34,857 nt of DNA, from positions 1 to 34,857 of the forward strand of contig JAHFOB010000009.1 in the NCBI GenBank assembly GCA_023267045.1, written 5' to 3'. Below, in pieces: positions 1 to 9,000 of this stretch. Within the stretch, counting starts at the first letter, position 1, and the number at the start of each line of letters is the position of its first letter. Made by a program: the position numbers and the translations under genes. This DNA comes from Candidatus Zambryskiibacteriota bacterium (lineage in GTDB: Bacteria > Patescibacteriota > Minisyncoccia > Phycocordibacterales > DATDWN01). The notes beneath the pieces are model-generated. The model searched no databases, had not been told where the DNA came from, and was given only the letters and a program-made list of their open reading frames with translations.

Positions 1-2155
1 TTGTGTAAAATGTGCTTGTTGCTGATTGATTGTTGTATTCTGTAGTAATCCAGTCGGCGGAGCGATTTGTATTACTTGTCCGAAACTCATCGATAGAACC
101 CAACCAGTAATTATTTTGGTCACCAGTCCCCCCGCCTGGTGTGAGTGGACTACTAGCATCGTCGTGCATCGTCCCAACCGTTGTTGCTGTACCGTTTGCT
201 ACACCATCTATATATAAGGCATGGCTTCCAGAAGCATAATTGATAACTATATAGTGCCAGTTTCCATTACCTATATTGGTGCTCCCAAGAATTACTTGGC
301 TACCATATGGAGACCAAGACAGATATGCAAGTGATGGGTTGATTCTAGTCGTTTGCATTTTCATTTCAGTAAACGACCCATTTTTTTGCCTCGACACAAA
401 ACCTATACTACCAAGATTGTCAGCCGTCTTTAGCCATGCACTAATACTTCCAGTTTGGATGTTATTTAAGCCCCCACCATTCGGTAGACTTATATATTGA
501 CTACTTGAGCGAACAAACGCACCAGCACCATCTATTTGACCTGCTGTTGCAGTCGGCGTATTTACTAAAGTCCCGTTGTTTGCATTACTGGTAGAGTCAT
601 TAGCAGTTAAGCTTGTCCCATCTGGTAAATGCCACACACCTTTGTAGTTACTATCCCAAGTATTCACTGCATCTTGCTGGTCACTTGCACCAGCATTACC
701 GTAGTACATATAAATAACAGTATCTGAAGCTGTTGCAACTGTCGGTACTTTGACCCATGCGGTCAATCTTCCTGTTGAAGTGGTGTATATTTCTCTTTCG
801 TAAGGGATTTTGGTTGTGCCATCAGATGAGGTAAACAAAATATCGTTACCATTTGAAAGAGCATTTGCTTGGAGATTACTGTCAGTCAAATCTATTTCTA
901 CAGGAAAATTTGTCTGGTCAGTATTCGGCACTTTTGTGTGGTCAATAGTGATAGCTTTTCTATAAAGCCATGACGATGAGTACCATGATGGGCCAGTTGT
1001 TGTGTAGTTGGTCAGTGTTGGATTTTGAATTTGTCTTGCGCTGTATGCATAAAAAGTAGAGGGTGAGTTTTGATTTGCGTATTCAGTGGTAATCCAAGAT
1101 GCAGTACGAGTTATGTTAGAAACTCTGACCTCATCAACGATGCCGTCCGTATATTGACCATTTTGCGTACCTATAACAAATTGAGTTGGTGTTCCGTTTG
1201 GTGTACCCACACCAATACTTTGTACGGTGAGATTATCTCCTAATTTTGCCATGTAACCAGTTGCCGTTCCGTTAGCTTGGTCTATCGTAATAGAAAAGTA
1301 ATACCATTGACCTGTGGTAACCGTCAGATTACTAAAAGAATAGTCTGCTACCCCCCCAAATGTAGCCTCCGGGTGATTGGTGTCGTTAACAACTAGTTCA
1401 TACCCATCGTTCCCCCCACTATTGAATGCTAAAAATGTATGATAAACATTAAGCGAGGATAATTTAAACAAAGCACTCATGGTAATAGGTAACCCTGGAG
1501 CTGTCATTGTTCCATGAATAGATTGTCCAGAAGCTCTTACAAAATTAGCACCGCCATCTATTTGGCCAGTTACAGCAGTTGGAGAATTGCTCAATGTCCC
1601 ATTGTTTGCATTACTTGTAGAGTCAAGTGCAGACAATGTCGTCCCATCAGGCAAGTGCCACACTCCCTTGTAGTTAGAGTCCCACACCCCAGTCGGATTT
1701 GGCTGGTAGGTTGTAGTTTGTGAACCGTAGTACATATATATAGTAGTGTCGTCTGTCGGTGAGAGACTAGGGATTTTAACCCAAGCGATGATTTGTCCTG
1801 TGGTGGAAGCGTAGTATTCTATTTCGTGAGAAAGTTTAGTTGTGCCGTCAGATGAGGTGAATAGTATGTCACCTGCTGTGGAGGAGGCGACGAAACCTCC
1901 ACTGTCTGTGTACTTTAGGTCAGAGTCTGTGACAGAGAAGAGCATTGGGAAGTTTAGGAGTGGTGTTGTGGTTGCTGTGATTTTGGTATGGTCGATAGTG
2001 ATGGATTTGCGATAGGACCAGGTGGAGCCGGAGGAGTACCAGCTAGCAGAGGATTTTTTCGGAGTGTTGAAAATTACTCCAGAGATGACCAAGACAATAA
2101 CAATCAAGATGATTGGGAGAGTTCGTGAGAGAAGTTTTGAAGAGTTGTGAGACAT
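1..2155 (-). CDS. Surface-anchored DUF2341/LamG repeat protein (3' end beyond window)
   Basis: The reading frame is open from an ATG at 2155 to the left edge (about 718 codons), so the C-terminus is missing. The N-terminus has a basic segment and a hydrophobic stretch (about residues 11-29, LPIILIVIVLVISGVIF), which reads as a signal anchor. Two copies of a module follow. Each begins with a DUF2341-like domain (YRKSITIDHTK / YRKAITIDHTK, then ILFTSSDGTTK, WVKVP, IYMYYG) and continues into a LamG/concanavalin-A-like domain (GVWHLPDGT, DSTSNANNGTL, GQIDG, DEVRVSN). The linker WITTEY recurs at the left edge, hinting at a third copy. Such modules are usually extracellular and bind carbohydrate or protein; the ligand is unknown. 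The start codon lies 5 bp from the inverted-repeat end of the adjoining cassette, so its promoter must lie in or beyond that element. Family call is confident, function is not. Confidence 0.8.
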   Translation of the reverse strand, partial: MSHNSSKLLSRTLPIILIVIVLVISGVIFNTPKKSSASWYSSGSTWSYRKSITIDHTKITATTTPLLNFPMLFSVTDSDLKYTDSGGFVASSTAGDILFTSSDGTTKLSHEIEYYASTTGQIIAWVKIPSLSPTDDTTIYMYYGSQTTTYQPNPTGVWDSNYKGVWHLPDGTTLSALDSTSNANNGTLSNSPTAVTGQIDGGANFVRASGQSIHGTMTAPGLPITMSALFKLSSLNVYHTFLAFNSGGNDGYELVVNDTNHPEATFGGVADYSFSNLTVTTGQWYYFSITIDQANGTATGYMAKLGDNLTVQSIGVGTPNGTPTQFVIGTQNGQYTDGIVDEVRVSNITRTASWITTEYANQNSPSTFYAYSARQIQNPTLTNYTTTGPSWYSSSWLYRKAITIDHTKVPNTDQTNFPVEIDLTDSNLQANALSNGNDILFTSSDGTTKIPYEREIYTTSTGRLTAWVKVPTVATASDTVIYMYYGNAGASDQQDAVNTWDSNYKGVWHLPDGTSLTANDSTSNANNGTLVNTPTATAGQIDGAGAFVRSSSQYISLPNGGGLNNIQTGSISAWLKTADNLGSIGFVSRQKNGSFTEMKMQTTRINPSLAYLSWSPYGSQVILGSTNIGNGNWHYIVINYASGSHALYIDGVANGTATTVGTMHDDASSPLTPGGGTGDQNNYWLGSIDEFRTSNTNRSADWITTEYNNQSATSTFYT

Positions 2156-2159
2156 GGAT

Positions 2160-2602
2160 AATTTTTAAATTTTTACTTTAAAATTTTTAATGAATTTTTA
2201 CTTTTTAAAGTGGTTACTATCTTGTGGAAAATTAAAACAAATTCTTGAGCTTCTTTCCAGTACTTTCTTAATTCTTCTTTATTTTCAGGATAATAATTAG
2301 ATAGCATTCTTAGCCAATGCTTACTTTCTTGAGCTTCTTTTTTACAAATATATATTTTATTAGCAAAATCTTTTGGTGAACTTGCCCCATTTGCTTCCAT
2401 ATAGTTTGCACCAATACTCGTTGCTGAACGAATAATTTGTGTTAGCAGTGGCATTACTAATGGATCACGTTTTACTTTGCGACAAAATTGAATAATATTC
2501 TCACCAAAAACAGCTGTTCTTTCTTCTAAATCGTAATTGTTTTTAAATGGTTCATTAGTCATTGGACATTAATTAAAAATTCTAAAGTAAAAATTAAAAA
2601 TT
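2160..2602. mobile_element. Cassette: four-helix-bundle gene bounded by ~31-bp inverted repeats
   Basis: The sequence at 2160-2191 and the reverse complement of 2572-2602 match over about 31 bases with one substitution and one 1-base gap (shared core TTTTTACTTTA, flanked by AATTTTTAA and AATTTTTAAT). The arms bracket the single gene at 2173-2562, and the left arm encodes that protein's last residues. This looks like a small transposable or intervening-sequence-like cassette. The sequences are low-complexity A/T, so some similarity could be chance, but the shared ACTTTA-containing core is not simple repeat. No target-site duplication was established. Confidence 0.5.
2173..2562 (-). CDS. Four-helix-bundle protein (S23 / 23S-rRNA intervening-sequence family)
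   Basis: 129 residues, the usual family length. Family hallmarks are FGENIIQFCRKVK in helix 1, IIRSATSIGANYMEA in helix 2, DFANKIYICKKEAQESKHWLRML in helix 3 and a final amphipathic helix near WKEAQEFVLIFHKIV. Relatives were first found encoded within intervening sequences of 23S rRNA genes; others stand alone, and the Avd accessory protein of diversity-generating retroelements shares the fold. No 23S rRNA, reverse transcriptase or variable repeat is near, so neither role is supported here. The gene sits alone between inverted repeats, and its last codons (NSLKILK) lie in the left arm. Molecular function unknown; RNA or nucleic-acid binding is a guess from the family. Confidence 0.85.
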   Translation of the reverse strand: MTNEPFKNNYDLEERTAVFGENIIQFCRKVKRDPLVMPLLTQIIRSATSIGANYMEANGASSPKDFANKIYICKKEAQESKHWLRMLSNYYPENKEELRKYWKEAQEFVLIFHKIVTTLKSKNSLKILK

Positions 2603-2637
2603 GTTTATTTGGTTAATTGTCTGGGTGTTTTTAATGT

Positions 2638-2665
2638 TTGACATAAATTTTTGTATTGATATACT
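2638..2665 (+). promoter_or_regulatory. Strong sigma70-type promoter for the small RNA
   Basis: A perfect -35 TTGACA (2638-2643), a 16-bp spacer and TATACT (2660-2665) preceded by TGA, making an extended -10. This is the best promoter match in the window. It points into the structured element at 2669-2756 and not at any protein gene on this strand. The predicted start is near G2672, inside the 5' arm of the outer stem. Confidence 0.75.
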
Positions 2666-2668
2666 CTA

Positions 2669-2756
2669 GTTGGCGTTTGGAGGGTTCGCCCTCTCACGGC
2701 TTCCAAGCCGTAGCCAAGCGCCAACAAAGTGTGTCACCTATAAGGTGGCATTTTTT
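2669..2756 (+). ncRNA. Candidate structured small RNA (three-way junction plus terminator)
   Basis: The arms 2669-2680 and 2714-2725 can pair over 12 bp (GTTGGCG with CGCCAAC, continuing through one G-U pair to TTGG/CCAA). They enclose a UUCG-capped hairpin (2681-2692, AGGG/CCCT) and a second hairpin (2696-2711, ACGGC/GCCGT with a six-base loop). A rho-independent terminator follows directly: stem 2732-2739/2743-2750, then six T (2751-2756). With the promoter at 2638-2665 this is a complete transcription unit of about 85 nt with no ORF. It is too short and lacks the T-arm of a tRNA, and I see no SRP or 6S signature. If transcription starts at 2672 the outer stem loses three pairs but stays stable. 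Family unknown. Confidence 0.65.
2732..2756 (+). terminator. Rho-independent terminator of the small RNA
   Basis: TGTCACCT (2732-2739) pairs with AGGTGGCA (2743-2750), one G-U pair, around the loop ATA; six T follow. The reverse strand has no T-run after the stem, so it acts on plus-strand transcripts. It ends at the stop codon of the convergent gene at 2759. Confidence 0.75.
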
Positions 2757-2758
2757 GT

Positions 2759-3043
2759 TTAATCTTCTTCTGGCACGCCATTGTGTAATATTCTGGTCAT
2801 TGTATTTTCATTCATCCCCCAAAATGGAATAATACTCCAAAAGAATTTCTCACCATTATCAATCTGCTTTGCAATCACTCTTACTCTATTTCTTTTTATA
2901 ACTGCAATGAATTCATAATAACTCACTGGCTTTAGAACAGTATCCGTTCTTCCTTTCATACGTATTCTCTCAAACTTTTTAGTTTCTAGAATACCTTCAT
3001 ATTTTTTATTATACTCTAGTTTCATCTTTATTTTTGTATTCAT
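2759..3043 (-). CDS. Unrecognised small basic protein
   Basis: 94 residues, no signal peptide or TM segment. Lys/Arg-rich first half (YNKKYEGILETKKFERIRMKGR), a middle segment of alternating hydrophobic residues that could be beta strands (YYEFIAVIKRNRVRVIAKQI), and a C-terminal motif FFWSIIPFWGMNENTMTRILHNG. I do not recognise the family. It lies 26 bp downstream of the giant fibre gene on the same strand with no terminator between, so read-through is possible. Directly before the ATG are 7-nt direct repeats (ATAAAGT on this strand), which place TAAAGT 7 nt before the start like other genes here. An internal ATG at codon 7 is an alternative start. The ORF is probably real because it is compact, fills the gap and faces a terminator. 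Confidence 0.6.
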   Translation of the reverse strand: MNTKIKMKLEYNKKYEGILETKKFERIRMKGRTDTVLKPVSYYEFIAVIKRNRVRVIAKQIDNGEKFFWSIIPFWGMNENTMTRILHNGVPEED

Positions 3044-3064
3044 ACTTTATACTTTATACTTTAT
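3044..3064 (-). repeat. 7-nt tandem repeat (ATAAAGT x3) upstream of the small gene
   Basis: Three exact tandem copies of ACTTTAT on the plus strand plus a partial fourth fill nearly the whole gap between the giant gene's stop and the next start. Each unit recreates a -10-like TATAAA/TAAAGT at 7-nt steps, so copy-number change would move promoter-like hexamers in register with the ATG. Confidence 0.6.
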
Positions 3065-3069
3065 ACTTT

Positions 3070-6000
3070 TTATTGTTGCGGTATTACCTCAACTGTTCTC
3101 GTAGCAAAACTCCAATTGCCTGCTCCGTCGACTGCACTGTAGACGATTGTGTGAGTAGTCGTTGCCTGCGGTGAGCTTGTCGAAACCGTTGTATCAATAG
3201 AAACTTCGCTTGCATCAGCACCATCAACGTTGAAATGTAAACCTAGATTGTTGTTTACTGCACCAGTCTCGTCTCTGTCTGCTACTGTTGCTCCCATGTC
3301 AGAATAAGTTGCTCCGATTTCTATTGTAGCTGGATTATTTCCTATAATCGTAATTTCAGGAGAAGTTATGTCTGTTGTCGTCGCATTCCCACCTCCTCCA
3401 TTCCCCAAGGGTGACCCTTGGGGAAGGTTTATACCACCGGCAAAAGCAAGTGATTGCCAAGCTGTTTCATCTGGCTGATACAAAGCCATCCAATCAAATG
3501 TTATGTCTTCTGTCGTCGGAGTTTTCATTGTAATAGTAAATCCATCGCCAGTTTTTTCAGTTACTCCGTAGTTTGAGTCTGGCAAACCTTGTGGAGTAAG
3601 AACGACTTTCGGAGCAGATGAGTATGGTTTATCAAATATTACTTTTGTAGAAACTGTGCCAGCTTTTATTGTTGCAGAACCTGCTGTATTTTTACTTGCC
3701 AAGATTATGCCTTTTATAGAAATATCTCCAGCTGATGTGACAGAAAGAACTTCGCCGTCGTTTGCCAAAACAGACAAAACAGGTTTGTTATCTGCTTTTA
3801 GATATTGTGAAGTGATTGCAAGAGTGCCGTCGTTTTTGATAAGCAGTCTGTCAGTGCCGTTCTGCTGAAGTTGTAAGATATTTCCACTTCCCTTCTGGTT
3901 TATTAGGAAAGTTGTGGCAGAAATTTGTGCGCCTGATCCAGACTCGGTTGTAGTTGCACTCGCAAGCTGTCCATCATCCTCACCCAAAACAAATGTGTTG
4001 TTTATTACTTTGTAACCAGTCTGAATGAAAGTTAGAACTGTTGTAATGGTGTTGGATTGCTCAGAACATGTCAACCTGCCAGGTTGACATGTTTCTGGTG
4101 AATCGACATCAGACGGCTCTAAGGCAACACCCAAAACATATCCACTTCGAGTTGCTTTCATGGCATAGCCGGGGTGCTCGGCTGATGTAGTCAAATAATC
4201 ACCGACAGCTATAGCCCCGTTTTCTAGAGAAACTTTTACTGGAACGCGACCAACTAGACCGACTATTTTTTTGAATTTATTTGAGTCATTTCGACCGCTT
4301 GGGTTATTACCTATGAAGGCTGCTTGGTTTGAAATTATACCCAAGATTTTATTGTCATAGGCTTTGTTCGATTTCATTATTGCGCTAACCAGTTTTGATT
4401 TTGCTGATAAACTATTTACTGTGGACGAAGCTTCTTCGTTTACTGCAGAAATATCAGAAGCTTGTGTTGTTGTAGAAAGTCCAGCGTCGGTTATGGCCGC
4501 CGTCATTAAAGCCGGATCCGTGATAGTTGCCACAACAATGTCACCAGTAGAGATAGTTGTATCAAATGTATCAAAATATTCTGCGTAGTCGGCACCAGAT
4601 GCGTTGAATGCTGCTTCACCGTAAACGTTACCGTCACCGCGAACTCGGAAGACAGCGTTTGTTCCATTTCTAGCGGAACCACTGAATGCAGTGATGAGGT
4701 TGTACCACGTTGTGTTTGTTGTCGTTGCTGATTCAACAGTCAAGATACCAGCACTACCTGCGGCAACGGCCGAAGTACATCCAGTTGCCTGACCGACACA
4801 CGGATATGGATTGGCATTTTTTATAAGAGCAGTTGGAGAATCACTATCAAAACTTATAACACGAAGTCCTGAAGCAGTAGATGAACCCATACTTGGGTTG
4901 TTACTTTCGCTAACAGAGAGGTCGCTTATAATATCAACCATTGCTACCCCAGATGTTGTCGTACCAAAAATAAATTTGGAGTTTAGTGTATCAACGTTAA
5001 ACAATGGAACCCCGGCACCACTTTGCAAACGGAATGCTGTTGTTGATGAAATATTTTGCAAGAATCCTCCATCGGCCATGAAAACAGCAAGTGGTGTTCC
5101 TCCTGATGAGAACAAGTTAAATAGATTTCCTGTCTGACTACCACCAGCAGTGACGTCTATTCCAGCGTTTGACGACGACTGTGTTGTGTCAACTGCAAAA
5201 ACTCTGTTGCCGGAACCGTCTTGCAAATCAAGAGCTGTGGTTGATGCAATATTTTGTAAAATACCTCCATACCAACCAATAGTAAGCGCGGCATTTCCTG
5301 TTGATGAGGAAACTTTAAACAAATCACCGATTGTTGCTCCGCCTTGTATGTGCATTAATGCTGTTGGATTTGCGATACCAATACCAACATTTCCAGAAGT
5401 ACCCAAAATAGTAAGTGCGGCGACAGATGTCGTTGCAGTTCCTGCAATAGTTGTTGTCCCAAGATAGAAGTTTCCTCCTGCGTTTCTGAATGCCCACTGT
5501 GCTACTCCTGCTCCTGCAGATAGGGAGAGTTGAGAAGCGGTAGATGAGAATGGATTCAAAAGATATGATGGCGTAGATGTCCCCAACCCTAGTCTGTTGT
5601 TGATTGCATCGAAGTAGAAACTAGATGTTGAAGATGCTTGAGTTAGTCTGTAACCGTCAGAGAATACTACACCACCGTTGTAGAAAGTTGTTGTTGCGGT
5701 GCCACCGTTAAGAAGAGTGTTTGAGAATGAACCACCACCAACACATATTCCGTTATATGCGTAACAACCTGTTGTAATATTAAATCCGACGTTTGATGTT
5801 GATGTTGCTTGACCAACGATGTTTAATCCAAGAATTGTTGTTGTACCAAATCCTGAACCTGAAATAGAAAGTGCTGATACTGATGTCGTTGCTGTTCCAT
5901 CTACTGTTGTCGTACCGAGATAGAAGTTTCCACCTGCGTTTCTGAATGCCCATTGTGCGATACCTGCACCAGCTGACAGTGATAGTTGTGAAGCTGATGA

Positions 6001-9000
6001 TGAGAATGGATTGAGTAGATATGAAGGAGTTGTTGTACCGAGACCTAGGTTGCCGAGGAAATATGAATTGTTTGTTGTTGTTGAGATGAGTGAACCTACT
6101 GTTAGCTGTGATGATGTGGCGATGAGTGAGAGACCGTCAGCAGATGATGTGATGATGGAGTTTAAAGCAAAAGATGTTACGTTTGTTCCTCCTTTTGAAA
6201 CTGGGACTGTACCACCGAGTGTTGAGAGTGACAGACATGTTGTACCAATAGCGTAACATCCACCGGTCAAACTAATGCCGACGTTAGATGTTGAAGTTGC
6301 AAGTCCCACAATATTCAAACCACGGATAGTTGTTGTACCGAAACCACTTCCAGAAATTTCCAAAGCAGAGATGGATGTTGTAGCATAGGCATCTGTTGAA
6401 GTGGCGATGTAGAAGTTGCCACCTTGTGATGCAAATGTCCAATGTTTTGCGTTTGCTCCAGCAGAGAAATCAGACAGAGCAAGTTGTGGTTTGAACCCAC
6501 CAGAAGATGAGGTGGTAGAAAGTTGCATCTGGAAACCCGGAGTTGAAGTACCAACACCGACATTGCCAACAGCATTTATTACAAACTTTGATGTTCCAGC
6601 ATTTTGCAAATCAATAAACTTTCCGTTGAATGACCCGCTGTTATTTCCAAAATTCATAACAAGTCCTGTGCCAGTGTAAGCAGAAGTTTCTTGATAAATA
6701 GAAACTAAGTTTGCAGAAGTTGCGTTGTCACTGTACGCACGAATTGCATTTCCAGATGTTGGCGCAGAGCCGTTGTCTAGATCAGCAAATATCGCAGCTG
6801 GGCTCGAGACTCCACCGGCTAGTCCGTCAGTTGTTCCTGTAACACCAAAAGTTTTTCCAAATCCTGCGATACCCGTGTTTGTTCCTGCTGTATTTGTTCC
6901 GGTCCATGCCTGAACTTCAAGTCCTCGCGTCGTGTTTGCTAGAGAAGTGCTATCGACGATTCGTATCAGTGTACCGATCTCACTACCAGCAAGACTCCCG
7001 TTAACTGTGTTTATAAATCTGTTCCCAAATTGTGTTCCACTTGAAGTGTTGTTGTTTAGAGTTAAATCTTGCAAGATGCCGGCAATCGCTCCCGGTCCTG
7101 CTCCAGACGAAGTAGCTGTTCCGGTAATTGCTAGTTTAGCGCCAGGACTTGTAGTTCCAATTCCTACATTACCACCATTACCAACAATAAAGTGTGTGGC
7201 ACTTGATGAACCGATGACAAACTCTGGAACATTTGAGCCGAGTGCGTTTGGATTGATTGAGAATAGCCCCCATGGTGTAGATGTTCCAACACCAATGTTT
7301 CCTGAACTTCCGATTATTGTCAGAGCTGATACTGATGTCGTTGCTGTTCCATCTACTGTTGTCGTACCGAGATAGAAGTTTCCACCTGCGTTTCGGAATG
7401 CCCACTGTGCGATACCTGCACCTGCAGAAAGAGCAAGTTGTGAAGCTGTTGATGAGAATGGATTGAGTAAATATGAAGGAGTTGTTGTGCCGAGACCTAG
7501 GTTGCCAAGGAAATATGAATTGTTTGTTGTTGTTGAGATGAGTGAACCTACTGTTAGCTGTGATGATGTGGCAATGAGTGAGAGACCGTCAGCAGATGAT
7601 GTGATGATGGAGTTTGGTGAAAATGAAGTTGCTCCGGTACCTCCATACAAAACTCCGATAGATGTTGTGGCAGAGACGACGCCGGCGTTTGCTTGGAGAG
7701 GGCCATTGAGAGATCCGACAGTTAAACCACCTTGTGCCGAAAGATTTCCGTTTATTGTAACTGCTCCATCAAACTGTGATGCGCCTGTACCGATTGATAT
7801 TGAATTCCAACGTGCACCAACTGAACCGAGTTTAAAGTTTGCGTTGTCATCAACGTATGGATTCATTGTGGCGTACCAACCAAGTTGGAAATTACCTGTC
7901 AGTAATGCGTAGGCAGAACTCAATCCTGTTTTACTGAACTGAATCCCCCAAGCTGTTGTGGCACCTTGGTCAGCAATAATGGTTGATTGATCACTACCAG
8001 AAGCTAGGACGTGCAATCTGCCGGTCGGTGATGCTGTGCCGATACCGACTTGTCCAGTTCCATCAACAAGAAAATGTGTACCTGTTGATGAACCGATTGC
8101 AAATTCTGGAATGTTTGATCCTGTATTACTTGTGTTAATTGACAATCTTGCCCACGGTGTTGATGTTCCTAAGCCTAGTTTTTGGTTCGTATCATCCCAG
8201 AAAAAAGATGATGTTGATGATGCTTGAGTTAATCTGTAGCCGTCAGAGAAGACGACACCACCGTTGTAGAAAGTTGTGGTCGCTGTACCGCCATTAAGAA
8301 GAGTGTTGGAGAATGATGAACCACCGATACATGTGCTGTTGTATGCGTAACAGCCAGTTGTGATGTTCCAACCTACGTTTGAAGTTGATGTTGCAAGTCC
8401 TAGAATATTCAAACCACGAATTGTTGTTGTGCCAAAACCACCGAGAGCTATTTCTAATGCTGATGTTGATGTTGTTGCTGTTCCTGCTACTGTTGTTGAT
8501 GAGATGTAGAAGTTTGTTCCATCGTTACGGAATACTGTTTGTGCAAATCCCGCTCCGGCTGAGAGTGCAAGTTGTGGTTGATTCGACGATGCAAGAGTTA
8601 GGTTGAATTGACTAAATGGAGAAGTTGTTCCGATACCAAGAGAGGCTGCAATGTAGGATTGAGCTAGAGCGCTTGAATATATTGCATAGTTAGTTGAAGA
8701 AGCCTCGACAGAGGTTATGGCAAGACCATAGTTATTATTTGCGCCGTAAGCAGTAATATTCACTCCATAGTTAGAATCCGCTGTGCCAGTTACAGCAGAC
8801 AAAAGACCGGTTTTTATTTTACTCCCAGCTCCAGTTAAATTATCTGAAAGGACGGACCATAGACCAGAAATGTTGGCATAATCGTTTGCAGCAACTGTGC
8901 CAGTAAATGAAGGGCTTGTTCGTAGGCCGGAAATAATAACACCATTAAAGCTGTTAGGAGTAGAACCAGATAATACTGGTGCAGAGTAAAAACCATACAA

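Noticed and set aside
2173-2562. Diversity-generating retroelement accessory gene (Avd)
   Set aside because: Same fold, but no reverse transcriptase or template/variable repeats are present in the window.
2669-2725. tRNA gene, since a 7-bp acceptor-like stem GTTGGCG/CGCCAAC is followed by A
   Set aside because: Only two inner hairpins, no T-arm with TTCRA, and the would-be anticodon loop has six bases. An integron attC site was also excluded because the end sequences are in the wrong orientation.
3170-3187. GGTGAGCTTGTCGAAACC in the fibre gene as another mobile palindrome
   Set aside because: It resembles a dispersed motif I recall from other genomes, but the dyad is weak and it codes for an ordinary Ser/Thr stretch; not enough to call alone.
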